A stretch of DNA of 64,000 bases from Spirosoma foliorum. GTDB lineage: Bacteria > Bacteroidota > Bacteroidia > Cytophagales > Spirosomataceae. The DNA lies in assembly GCF_014117325.1 (NCBI RefSeq), contig NZ_CP059732.1, positions 5,283,001-5,347,000 of the forward strand, written 5' to 3'. Under the pieces are notes generated by a model. That model made no database searches. It saw only the letters and a list, made by a program, of their open reading frames with translations, and was not told where the DNA came from. Positions 27,121-34,910 of the stretch are shown here, one piece after another (positions within the stretch are counted from its first letter, which is position 1; every line of letters starts with the position of its first letter). The translations under genes and the position numbers were made by a program.

Positions 27121-27413
27121 AAAATGAATAATGGACAAAGAATAATGTAGAATGCTAATTAACGTGAAAAATGGATACAGTCTGAAATTATCAACTGATT
27201 GTCAGTTATTTATAATGTATTTTTTTGTCATCCTGACGTCAGGAGGGATCTTCGGCAACTGGTTATTTACCGAAGATCCCTCCTGACGTCGGGATGACAG
27301 AAAACTAGTCTAATTCTATTCGTAAATCATCCATAATTCACGTTAATTACTAGCTCATTTTACATTATTCATTGTCCATTATCCATTTTACATTATTCAT
27401 TATTCTTTCACTC
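27121..27413. repeat. Composite repeat: TGTAAAATGGATAATG arms around hairpin copy D
   Basis: The whole 293-bp gap is built of repeats. Left part (27121-27150) holds AATGAATAATGGACAAAGAA; right part (27355-27413) holds several copies of its complement (CATTTTACATTATTCATTG). Inner arms TAATTAACGTGAA (27156-27168) and its complement (27337-27349) enclose hairpin copy D. It looks like one element that landed inside another. Confidence 0.8.
27222..27303. repeat. TTTTTGTCAT-family hairpin, copy D
   Basis: 34-bp arms at 27222-27255 and 27270-27303 (TTTTTGTCATCCTGACGTCA ... ATCTTCGG). The only two differences between the arms are T against G, so pairing is kept as G-U in RNA. Confidence 0.9.
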
Positions 27414-27416
27414 CGC

Positions 27417-29195
27417 TTACTTCTGCTTTGCGGCCCAGGCGTCCATTTTGCGTTCCAGCACGTCTAATGGCATGCAACCGTCTTTGAGGAACTCATCGTG
27501 AAAGGCTGCAATGTTAAATTTCGTACCAAGTTCCTGCTCGTATTTCGTCCGTAGGGCGCGTATTTTCATGGCACCGATTTTATAGGAAAGTGCCTGACCG
27601 GGAATCGCCATGTATCGTTCGATTTCGGCGGTAGCACCTTGTTCCGCAATGGGTTCGTTATCCATCATGTACTTGATTGCCTGCTCACGGGTCATGTGCT
27701 TGGTGTGCAGAGCCACATCCACCACAAGCCGGATGGCCCGGTGAATCTCATCGCCCAGCGCGCCCATGTACTGATACGGATCGGTATAGAGACCCAGTTC
27801 TTTACCCAACGATTCGCAGTATAACGCCCAGCCTTCACCATAGGCACCGTACCAGGCAAACCGCCGGAATTTTGGCAAACTTGTGTTTTCCTGTTGGAGC
27901 GATACCTGATAATGGTGACCCGGAATGGCTTCGTGCAAAAACAATGACTCCATACCCGATGTGACGTTGAATTTGGTAGCATCGGGAATCGGGACGTAGA
28001 AAATCCCTGGACGACTTCCATCCATCGAACCCGGATTGTATTCGGCACTGGCGGAGGCTTCGCGGAATTTCTCGGTCTGCCGAATCTCGAATTTCGTCTT
28101 TGGCGTATTCGTAAACTCTTTTTTCAGGTTCGGTTCAAGCCGGGCCAGAATGGTGTTAAACGCGCCTAATACATCCTTGGGGGTTTTGTAAGGATAGAAC
28201 TTTTTATCGGTTTTGAGGTGCTCGAAAAATTCAGCCAGCGTACCTTTAAAGCCTACCTGTGTTTTTACTTTCTCCATTTCGCCCCGAATCCGACTAACTT
28301 CTTTCAGACCAATCTGGTAGATTTCTTCCGGCGTGTCGTTGGTGGTTGTCTGAACCTTAACCAGATACGTGTAGAGTTCCGGCCCTTTGGGCAATACGTC
28401 GATACCCGATGTTGTCCGGGCTTTGGGCAGGTATTCATTCTTGAGGAACGTCCCTAACTTCTGATAAGTCGGTACGATTTGCTCCAGAATGGCTTTCTTG
28501 TAAGCTGCCGTCAGCCGGGTTTTATCCGCTTCGCTAAATGTGGCCGGTAGTTTTTGAATCGGACCATAGAACAGACTTTTAGTGGGGTCGGTCACCACTA
28601 AATCGTTCATCTGGGGAATCATCTTGACAACCAGGCTTTTCGGCAATACGTTGTTGGTAGCCATACCTTTCCGAAAATCAGCGATGGCCGTATCACCCCA
28701 AACAGTAAACGCGGAGACTCGTTTTAACCAATCGTCATAGTCCTTCACCGTTTTGAACGGTTGCGCACTTTCCCCACTCCCGGCCTGCCCAAACATCAGC
28801 GGCAACCCAACGAATTGGTTAAATGGAATGTCTTCCTGATGGAAGGGAAATTGCTCCAGTTGCAGCTCCATCTCCCGTTTCAGAATGTCGTAGGAAATTT
28901 TGTCTTCGTCAGACAGTTTTTCCCGGTCAAACGGTTTTAGTTTGTCGAGCGTAGCGGTATAAAATGTCTTCGTCTGCTCCAGAAACGCCTGCGAAATGTC
29001 ATTCGGCAACTGGTCGTTGTACCGATTATCGCCCTGCATGGTAGCCTCCAGCGGAAACAGCTTTAACCGTTGTTCATAATAATCGTCCAGCACGGCCGCA
29101 AAGCCAGGATCGGCGGTGGTGGTTTGGTCGCTTTTGTTGGATGTGCAACTCAATAGTGTAGCGAATATCAAGGGAATTAAACTGCTTTTTTTCAT
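27417..29195 (-). CDS. DUF885-family lipoprotein, probable metallopeptidase
   Basis: 592 residues from ATG 29195, which begins a lipoprotein signal (MKKSSLIPLIFATLLSC, Cys17); a TTG at 29207 is less likely. DUF885 proteins are M32/gluzincin-like, and the motif HEAIPGHHYQ is the zinc-binding HExxxxHH signature of this family, with a late Glu in YGEGWALYCESLG. Order: helical N-half (30-330), then the catalytic half. Predicted to act on peptides in the periplasm, anchored to a membrane. It is convergent with the preceding M14 gene across the composite repeat. Confidence 0.9.
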   Translation of the reverse strand: MKKSSLIPLIFATLLSCTSNKSDQTTTADPGFAAVLDDYYEQRLKLFPLEATMQGDNRYNDQLPNDISQAFLEQTKTFYTATLDKLKPFDREKLSDEDKISYDILKREMELQLEQFPFHQEDIPFNQFVGLPLMFGQAGSGESAQPFKTVKDYDDWLKRVSAFTVWGDTAIADFRKGMATNNVLPKSLVVKMIPQMNDLVVTDPTKSLFYGPIQKLPATFSEADKTRLTAAYKKAILEQIVPTYQKLGTFLKNEYLPKARTTSGIDVLPKGPELYTYLVKVQTTTNDTPEEIYQIGLKEVSRIRGEMEKVKTQVGFKGTLAEFFEHLKTDKKFYPYKTPKDVLGAFNTILARLEPNLKKEFTNTPKTKFEIRQTEKFREASASAEYNPGSMDGSRPGIFYVPIPDATKFNVTSGMESLFLHEAIPGHHYQVSLQQENTSLPKFRRFAWYGAYGEGWALYCESLGKELGLYTDPYQYMGALGDEIHRAIRLVVDVALHTKHMTREQAIKYMMDNEPIAEQGATAEIERYMAIPGQALSYKIGAMKIRALRTKYEQELGTKFNIAAFHDEFLKDGCMPLDVLERKMDAWAAKQK

Positions 29196-29235
29196 GGATT
29201 TTGGCAAAGGGGATGGCGAATCGAAAGATACAGAA

Positions 29236-29787
29236 TTACGGTTGCTTTGACAGAATCGTTTGCTCGATAACTTGCCTAACTTCTACCTCATAGGGGTTAC
29301 CTGACCTGAATAGACATGAACAGTGAAGTTCTCCGTATAAATTATAGTCTATTTTCTCAGCAGGCATAACTCCTGTCTGTTGCCAGTTTTCAAACCATTC
29401 CGAGAATGTATTGCTCCTCCATTTGGCATATCGAGGGTGTTTGTTTTCGGCACCAGGATACCAAATACTTTCATCGCTGCAAACAAACAACAAAATCCTG
29501 TTGGGGTATTTAGAAATATAGTAATAGAGAATCTCGAATATGGCGATGCCTACTTGAGCATCTTTGGGAAGTTTACCCGTTGGCCTTGTCTCTTTCGTTG
29601 GACCAAAGCCAAACATTTTAGCGTCTTCAGCAAAAGAAGCGAATGGCACATAACCATCCGCTTCTTTAAAGTAAACTAAATATTTTATGCCTTGGGCCGT
29701 AATAAAGGAGAATTCACTATCATCTTCCGACTCTTCGGATATCAAATAGTCCCGATTGTTTAATGAATTTGACGCCACTTGACTCAC
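29236..29787 (-). CDS. Hypothetical protein, possibly DUF6169
   Basis: 183 residues from a GTG at 29787, inferred because no ATG is near and the next upstream gene overlaps. An alpha/beta protein: FSFITAQGIKYLVYFKEADG, then ILYYYISKYPNRILLFVCSD, and a tail with CSCLFRSGNPYEVEVRQVIE. The pattern fits DUF6169-type proteins of Bacteroidetes, but I only half recognise it. The DNA is visibly more AT-rich than around it. The first 68 bp overlap the upstream 92-codon gene in another frame, suggesting translational coupling. Confidence 0.6.
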   Translation of the reverse strand: MSQVASNSLNNRDYLISEESEDDSEFSFITAQGIKYLVYFKEADGYVPFASFAEDAKMFGFGPTKETRPTGKLPKDAQVGIAIFEILYYYISKYPNRILLFVCSDESIWYPGAENKHPRYAKWRSNTFSEWFENWQQTGVMPAEKIDYNLYGELHCSCLFRSGNPYEVEVRQVIEQTILSKQP

Positions 29788-29998
29788 TTTTCTTGCCGCC
29801 GTTAGCTATATAGTCTTGCATTTTCGCTGCATCTTCAGCCATCTGGCGAACGTTGATAGTGCCCGAAAAAGATGTAAGCGCAGAGTCAGAAGCCTGACCA
29901 GCGACAACAGCTACACTTTCGGCCTTAGATATACAGCTAAATGATCGTTTCGTGCCTGGAACGCTACGTCCGCCAACACTCATTTTTGGTTTGCTCAT
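29720..29998 (-). CDS. Small hypothetical protein overlapping the next gene
   Basis: 92 residues from ATG 29998, preceded by AAAGAGG about eight bases upstream. N-terminus is basic and polar (MSKPKMSVGGRSVPGTKRSF), the middle is alanine/serine-rich, the end is RQMAEDAAKMQDYIANGG then KKSESSGVKFIKQSG. It overlaps the GTG of the 183-residue gene by 68 bp. No family recognised. The pair, alone on AT-richer DNA, could be an accessory module such as an effector/partner pair, but nothing in the sequence proves this. Confidence 0.45.
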   Translation of the reverse strand: MSKPKMSVGGRSVPGTKRSFSCISKAESVAVVAGQASDSALTSFSGTINVRQMAEDAAKMQDYIANGGKKSESSGVKFIKQSGLFDIRRVGR

Positions 29999-30170
29999 GA
30001 CTCAGCCTCTTTGAGTTATGATTAGAAGAGAAACAAGTAAAGTATACTGTTGATACTAACCTCAGTATGTATGTGTTAGATCTGTGTTTACAACACTTGT
30101 GTTTCAAATGTACACAATTCTTCCTTAAAGAGTTTCATCGTATCATAATATCCATGAGGTAGCAATCCAT

Positions 30171-30407
30171 TCACAAACTCCGCCGAACGCCGTCGAGCAA
30201 ATACTCCAGGCCATTCAATTTGATTTCGTACATGGTTTGTAACAACATACCCAACTTGCCAGCCGGAAAGCCTTTTTGCACGAACCACTCTAAATACGAC
30301 ATCGGCAACGACCTGATCAGATGCCCTTTGTATTTGCCGAAGGGCATCTGATAGTGGAGTAATTCTTTTAATAAGTCGGGGTTGCCGTGGGCTGGTTCTA
30401 TGGCCAT
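30171..30407 (-). CDS. DUF3820-family protein
   Basis: 78 residues from the ATG at 30407; a TTG at 30422 lies inside a dispersed hairpin and is rejected. The DUF3820 signature MPFGKYKGHLIRSLPMSYLE followed by WF is complete, and the short C-terminal helix GKLGMLLQTMYEIKLNGLEY follows. Members are small, about 70-90 residues, related to part of nuclease-like proteins, function unsettled. The gene starts right beside the hairpin at 30411-30478. Confidence 0.85.
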   Translation of the reverse strand: MAIEPAHGNPDLLKELLHYQMPFGKYKGHLIRSLPMSYLEWFVQKGFPAGKLGMLLQTMYEIKLNGLEYLLDGVRRSL

Positions 30408-30410
30408 ATA

Positions 30411-30478
30411 TGTCTGGGCCAAGCTCTGGCTTGGTCTTGGAAATTATTAACGGGCCAAGCCAGAGCTTGGCCCAGACA
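30411..30478. repeat. GCCAAGCTCTGGCTTGG inverted repeat
   Basis: 27-bp arms at 30411-30437 and 30452-30478; the two differences are T opposite G, so pairing is kept. Each arm also contains the near-palindrome CCAAGCTCTGGCTTGG. It sits between the LD-carboxypeptidase stop and the DUF3820 start. A degraded single arm lies at 38607-38630. Confidence 0.8.
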
Positions 30479-30481
30479 AGT

Positions 30482-31510
30482 TTAACTCACTGCCGATTCA
30501 AGCAGTCTTATGGTTCCTGCCGTGGCGTCAATTTCGGTGTCGATGCCTAAGGGAACGGTAAATTTATCACGAATATGGCCGATCATCGCCCCCGAAAAAG
30601 CAGGTTTGTTTAGGGGTATGATGTGTTCAGTCAGTACATCGTCCAGCGTGAGCGAACCGTAACCGCCACTTCCCGGACCACATTCACTGCATTTGCCAAA
30701 AACGAAGCCCGAAATCTGATCCAGAATGCCCGCCAGTTTCAAATGGGTCAGCATTCGATCCATACGGTAAACGTCCTCGTGCGTGTCTTCCACAAATAAA
30801 ATCGTGTTTTTCCAGTCGGGCAGATACGACGATCCAATCAGATGACTCAACACCGTAAGATTCCCGCCCACCAGTCGACCGCGAGCCAGTCCCGGTTTGA
30901 TGGTCGTGATGCGGTCTTGCACCTGCGTCAGATTATCGCCTTTTTCAGTCGGGTTGCGCATTGTTACGGCTTCTCCCTCTATCAATACTTGCTTTAGCCA
31001 ATTAACCGTGTAGGCGTTAAAGGTTGCCGAACCGACGGGACCATGCATAGTTACCAAACCCGTTTTGGCATAAATGGCGAGCAACAAGGCCGTAACATCG
31101 CTATACCCAATCAGGATTTTGGGATTGCGCTGAATTAGATTGTAATCGAGTAAGGGCAGCAAACGAGCGCATCCCCAGCCACCGTGAATCGCCATCACGG
31201 CCTTAACACTTTTGTCGTCGAAGAACGCATGTAAATCCGAAACCCGGTCGGCATCACGTCCGGCAAGGTAACCGTATCGGTCGTAGATGTGCGGACCGAG
31301 TTTGGTTTGAAACCCAAGTGCTGCTAATGATTCCTGGGCGATCTTCACGGTCTCCTGACTATAAGCCGGAGCCGCCGGGCAAAAGAGGCCGATTGTATCG
31401 CCCGGCTTTAAGCGACTGGGTTTGATGATGGTAGCCGGAGGCTCGTTAGCAGTCAGCGAAAGAAAGGGCGCAAGGCTAGTTGCCTGTAGGAATGAGCGAC
31501 GTGAAGGCAT
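30482..31510 (-). CDS. LD-carboxypeptidase (peptidase S66, MccF/LdcA-like)
   Basis: 342 residues from ATG 31510; a TTG three codons upstream is rejected. The N-terminus MPSRRSFLQATSLAPFLSLT looks like a twin-arginine-type or Sec signal. S66 catalytic triad: Ser137 in IGYSDVTALL, Glu in FVEDTHEDVYRMDR, and His in MIGHIRDKFTVPLG, the last being the hallmark C-terminal motif. Cleaves L,D-peptide bonds in murein tripeptide recycling or related microcin-type substrates. The export signal suggests a periplasmic site. Confidence 0.92.
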   Translation of the reverse strand: MPSRRSFLQATSLAPFLSLTANEPPATIIKPSRLKPGDTIGLFCPAAPAYSQETVKIAQESLAALGFQTKLGPHIYDRYGYLAGRDADRVSDLHAFFDDKSVKAVMAIHGGWGCARLLPLLDYNLIQRNPKILIGYSDVTALLLAIYAKTGLVTMHGPVGSATFNAYTVNWLKQVLIEGEAVTMRNPTEKGDNLTQVQDRITTIKPGLARGRLVGGNLTVLSHLIGSSYLPDWKNTILFVEDTHEDVYRMDRMLTHLKLAGILDQISGFVFGKCSECGPGSGGYGSLTLDDVLTEHIIPLNKPAFSGAMIGHIRDKFTVPLGIDTEIDATAGTIRLLESAVS

Positions 31511-31623
31511 CGAAATCAAAAATCTATCTGTGCAGAAAGATAACCGAAAACAGGCGGCTGGACAAACGCACTCAGTAGCTTACTACTCTATAGACCTTTT
31601 GTATTAAACTAACCAACATAACT

Positions 31624-32172
31624 ATGCTGACTAAATCACATTTACGATTCCTACGCGTCTTTCTGGGCCTGCTTTGGGTATTTACAACCGCTCAGGCAGC
31701 TGCGTCATTAACCACCATTTCGCAACTAACCGCCGACTGGCAGCGGGCGAAAGAGTACACCAAAGAGTATTTGGATGTGATGCCTGAAGACGGTGTCAAC
31801 TTCAAACCAACGTCTGAAATCCGCAGCTTCGCTGAGCAGATGTTACACTTAGCCGCAGCGAACTACAACTTCGGTGCACTGGCCAGCGGCAAATCGAACC
31901 CGATGCAGGGCAAAAAACTGGAAGAAATGGCCGACCTAAAAAACAAGGCCGCGCTGACCAAGGCCGTCATGGACAGTTACGATTTCATGATCGATGCCGT
32001 AAAAAGCATGACGGATGCGCAATTGGGCGAATCGGTAAAAATGGGCCAGCGTGAAATGACGAAAGAAGTGGTCTTGTCAAAAGCGTTTGAACACCAAACC
32101 CATCACCGAGGCCAATGCACGATCTACATTCGAATGAAAGGTGTGAAGCCCCCGCAGGAGAAATTGTTTTAA
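31624..32172 (+). CDS. Secreted DinB-family protein
   Basis: 182 residues with a signal peptide (about 1-27, ending AQAAAS). The DinB four-helix bundle: DWQRAKEYTKEYLDVMPEDG, IRSFAEQMLHLAAANYNFGA with the first His, and HQTHHRGQCTIYIRMKGVKP with the second and third His, which form the usual metal site. Bacterial DinB proteins are thought to be metal-dependent thiol transferases or related enzymes. Export of a DinB protein is common in Cytophagales. Start ATG 31624. Confidence 0.88.
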   Translation: MLTKSHLRFLRVFLGLLWVFTTAQAAASLTTISQLTADWQRAKEYTKEYLDVMPEDGVNFKPTSEIRSFAEQMLHLAAANYNFGALASGKSNPMQGKKLEEMADLKNKAALTKAVMDSYDFMIDAVKSMTDAQLGESVKMGQREMTKEVVLSKAFEHQTHHRGQCTIYIRMKGVKPPQEKLF

Positions 32173-32175
32173 TCT

Positions 32176-32220
32176 GAGAAACGAAGAAGGCTCGCTAGTG
32201 GCGGGCCTTCTTCGTTTCTC
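32176..32220 (+). terminator. Strong hairpin after the DinB gene
   Basis: Perfect 16-bp arms (32176-32191 and 32205-32220, GAGAAACGAAGAAGGC) begin three bases after the stop codon. The right arm ends TTCGTTTCTC, a weak T-rich tail. Confidence 0.65.
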
Positions 32221-32259
32221 AAGAAATTGTTTAAACTTTCTAATTTTTCAGAAAAGTGC

Positions 32260-32361
32260 CCGCTCGTTTTTTGTCATTTCGACCGCAGGGAGAAATCTCA
32301 AATTTCACAATAATCAAGCTTGAGATTTCTCCCTGCGGTCGAAATGACAAAAAACGAGCGG
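32260..32361. repeat. TTTTTGTCAT-family hairpin, copy E (longest arms)
   Basis: Perfect 42-bp arms at 32260-32301 and 32320-32361. The family core TTTTTGTCATTTCGACCG is extended outward by CCGCTCG/CGAGCGG, which other copies lack. Loop of 18. Confidence 0.92.
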
Positions 32362-32515
32362 ATTATTAGTCAAAAGAAAATTTCAAACAGGCTTAACGTA
32401 TATGGCAGAAGGTATAGAAAACAGTTGGCGAAAACATACGCACCAGCCCATCAGTTATTGAATAGCCAGTTTGCAGGAACGTTTTGACTTGCAATCAATT
32501 GGCTATTTTCTGTTA
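32362..32515. other. Gene-free stretch before the DUF4403 gene
   Basis: No gene supported. It presumably holds the promoter of the DUF4403 gene; no convincing -33/-7 pair was identified. A reading frame extending from 32471 into the DUF4403 gene is not needed. Confidence 0.4.
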
Positions 32516-33883
32516 ATGAGGACACCACCAGCGCACTATTATTTTCTTGCTCTTGGACTTATTGTTCTTCTAGGACAATGCCAGAACAAACAACCGCAAG
32601 CTCCCAAAGCCGAGGGGTTTGATCCGCCCATACCTGAAACGATATCGTATGTGGCTGGCCCCATTATGTTTCAATTGACCGAGTTACAGGAAAAAATCAA
32701 CAAGGAACTCAGCCCCGTTTTGGTCGGCAAACAAACAAAAGATGGCAAAACGAAAGGGATCATGTCGCTTCGGGTTAAGCGACTCGGTTCGGTGCACGTT
32801 GAGTATGCCGATCAGCAGATAAAGCTATCGGCCCCGCTTCAAATGTGGCTCACGAGACCTTTCAGCCGAGATACGACGCCCCCTGAAAAGCCCTTTTGTG
32901 CGATTAACGTACATTTCAAAAGTCCAATCAGCGTAACCCCCGACTGGCGACTAGCCAGCCACACAACCTTTACGGATTATACCTGGATCGTTCAACCTAA
33001 AATTGTCGGCATTTCGCTAACCAATCTGGTTGAGAACCTGTTGGAAAAGCACAAGAGCGCGATTGAAATGGCTATCGATTCGGCAGTTCATAAAGAACTT
33101 CGGCTCGATAAAATGGTGAAACCGATCTGGCACGATATGCAAAATCCGCTGCTGATTAACAAGGAGTACGGTCTTTGGCTGATTCCTAAACCCATTAGTA
33201 TAGCTGCCGGTTTGATCACGGGCGATTCGACCCAATTAACGACTCATGTGCGGATTGCAATGGAAACGCAAACAGCGGTAAAGCCAGAGAAACCAGTTCA
33301 TGCGTACACGCCTTTACCACTTTTACAGAAGCGGGAGCAGGTTTCTCAAGTTTCAGATTTGCACCTGATGAGCTTCATCCCCTATTCCGATATCAACCGA
33401 ATGCTGGCCCTTACGGTAAAGAATAAAAAACTCGCTTTGGGTAGCCTGACCATCAAAGGTATTTCGGTTTATGGCGGCCAGCATTCGCTGATTGTAAAAG
33501 CCGATCTGGCTGGACTTCTGGATGGCATTGTTTACCTACGAGGTAAACCAACGTTCGATACGTTAACTAACACGCTAAAAGTCAAAAATTTAGATTTTGA
33601 TGCGGAATCGGGAAGTGTGTTATCGAAAAATACAGGAGCTGTATGGCATGATGGCTTGCGCACGTTATTAGAGGGATTATTAACGATTCGATTGGGCGAT
33701 GATATTGCTAAAATTCCGCAGGCAATTGAAAAAGCATTTGAGCAAGGGGGAGCCGGAAAGAAAACGGATTTGGGCATAAACACCTTCCGATTTACTCCCC
33801 AAAAGATTGCCATTCGCCCCGACGGCATCCAGACGCTGATTAAGGTGGAGTCAAAAATAGCACTGAAAGTCAATAAGTTATAA
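32516..33883 (+). CDS. DUF4403-family lipoprotein
   Basis: 455 residues from ATG 32516, which begins a lipoprotein signal (YYFLALGLIVLLGQC, Cys22). DUF4403 proteins have two long beta-rich lipid-binding-like modules: one around ISYVAGPIMFQLTELQEKIN with PLQMWLTRPF, and a second starting near PEKPVHAYTPLPLLQKREQV, ending RFTPQKIAIRPDGIQTLIKV. The family is related to tubular lipid-binding folds and sits in the cell envelope; no enzyme activity is known. Genes around it are unrelated. Confidence 0.85.
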   Translation: MRTPPAHYYFLALGLIVLLGQCQNKQPQAPKAEGFDPPIPETISYVAGPIMFQLTELQEKINKELSPVLVGKQTKDGKTKGIMSLRVKRLGSVHVEYADQQIKLSAPLQMWLTRPFSRDTTPPEKPFCAINVHFKSPISVTPDWRLASHTTFTDYTWIVQPKIVGISLTNLVENLLEKHKSAIEMAIDSAVHKELRLDKMVKPIWHDMQNPLLINKEYGLWLIPKPISIAAGLITGDSTQLTTHVRIAMETQTAVKPEKPVHAYTPLPLLQKREQVSQVSDLHLMSFIPYSDINRMLALTVKNKKLALGSLTIKGISVYGGQHSLIVKADLAGLLDGIVYLRGKPTFDTLTNTLKVKNLDFDAESGSVLSKNTGAVWHDGLRTLLEGLLTIRLGDDIAKIPQAIEKAFEQGGAGKKTDLGINTFRFTPQKIAIRPDGIQTLIKVESKIALKVNKL

Positions 33884-33895
33884 TCTTTTCTTCTG

Positions 33896-33964
33896 ACAGG
33901 ATTAACAGGATAAAACAGGATTAAGGGCTAGAATACAAATCCTGTTTTATCCTGTTAATCCTGT
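33896..33964. repeat. ACAGGATTAACAGGAT inverted repeat
   Basis: Perfect 27-bp arms at 33896-33922 and 33938-33964 (ACAGGATTAACAGGATAAAA...). It fills the 79-bp gap between the DUF4403 stop and the peptidase gene; the right arm includes a GTG in frame with the next gene. Confidence 0.88.
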
Positions 33965-33980
33965 GAAAACAATTCATTTT

Positions 33981-34754
33981 ATGGTTCTCTTTATCAGCCT
34001 AGTTGTATTAATAATTGGTTGGCTCGTCTGGCGATATCTGAGTCAAAAGAAACAGGATGCCCAACCCCTGCCTACCAACTATCCGCAATTATTACAAGCG
34101 TATGTGCCTTATTACCAGGAGTTAAGCCCCGAAAAAAAGAAGCTATTCGATGATCGGGTCAATCATTTCCTGCACCATGTCAAGATCGAAGGCGTAGCTA
34201 CCACCGTCGACGATGTCGATAAAGTTCTGGTAGCCAGCAGCGCGATCATCCCTATTTTCGGCTTCGAGGATTGGTATTACCCGCTAACCAATGTGCTGCT
34301 CTACGAAGGCAGTTTCAACGCTGATTTCCAAACCACAGGAGAAGGTCGAAATATTCTGGGGATGGTTGGCGAAGGCGGTGCCTTGCAGAGCACGATGGTC
34401 TTGTCGAAACCCGCTTTGCATGAAGGGTTTGCGAATGAGACCGGCAAAGAGAATACAGGCATTCATGAATTTGTCCATCTCCTCGACAAAGCCGATGGCT
34501 CTACGGATGGATTACCGGAGTATTTGCTGGAGAAAGATCATATTAAGCCGTGGCTTCAATTGATTCATAAGAGCATTCACGATATCAAAGCCAATCATTC
34601 AGACATCAACCCCTACGGCGTCACCAACGAAGCTGAGTTCTTCGCCGTCGTAGCCGAGTATTTCTTCAAACGACCTGATTTACTGCACGAAAAACACCCG
34701 GAGCTTTTCACAAGGCTGGAAGAAATTTTCCACCAACATCCGTTGGAGGAGTAA
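33981..34754 (+). CDS. MtfA-like (M90) zinc peptidase with N-terminal membrane anchor
   Basis: 257 residues. I chose ATG 33981 over a GTG at 33963, which is part of the hairpin. Transmembrane anchor at about 1-20 (VLFISLVVLIIGWLVWRYLS). The zinc motif HEFVHLLDKADG is the M90 signature, with the third ligand in NEAEFFAVVAEYFFKRPDLL. MtfA of E. coli acts on the glucose PTS regulator Mlc; here a partner is unknown and the membrane anchor is a Bacteroidetes-style addition. Confidence 0.9.
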   Translation: MVLFISLVVLIIGWLVWRYLSQKKQDAQPLPTNYPQLLQAYVPYYQELSPEKKKLFDDRVNHFLHHVKIEGVATTVDDVDKVLVASSAIIPIFGFEDWYYPLTNVLLYEGSFNADFQTTGEGRNILGMVGEGGALQSTMVLSKPALHEGFANETGKENTGIHEFVHLLDKADGSTDGLPEYLLEKDHIKPWLQLIHKSIHDIKANHSDINPYGVTNEAEFFAVVAEYFFKRPDLLHEKHPELFTRLEEIFHQHPLEE

Positions 34755-34764
34755 AATGGCATTC

Positions 34765-34892
34765 TGGCGCGAGTCGTTCCGGCGTTCCGGTTCGCTCGTG
34801 CCTTTTCATATAGCCAGTGAATACTGGCTATCCAGCTATTCGCGCGTCAGCGAATGCTGACGAAATTAGTAGACACGAGCAAATGCTCGCAC
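34765..34892. repeat. Multi-lobed inverted repeat
   Basis: A chain of small hairpins: GCGAG...CTCGTG at 34768-34800, TAGCCAGT...ACTGGCTA (34811-34830), CGTCAGCGAATGCTGACG (34845-34862) and ACGAGCAAATGCTCGC (34875-34890). Same theme words as the element at 797 (CCAGTGAATACTGG against CCAGTATTCACTGG). Confidence 0.7.
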
Positions 34893-34910
34893 CATTAGCC
34901 ATTACCTTTC

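Noticed and set aside
30088..30288. 66-codon frame overlapping DUF3820 on the same strand
   Set aside because: It overlaps a well-supported DUF3820 gene in another frame and starts within it; no family signature.
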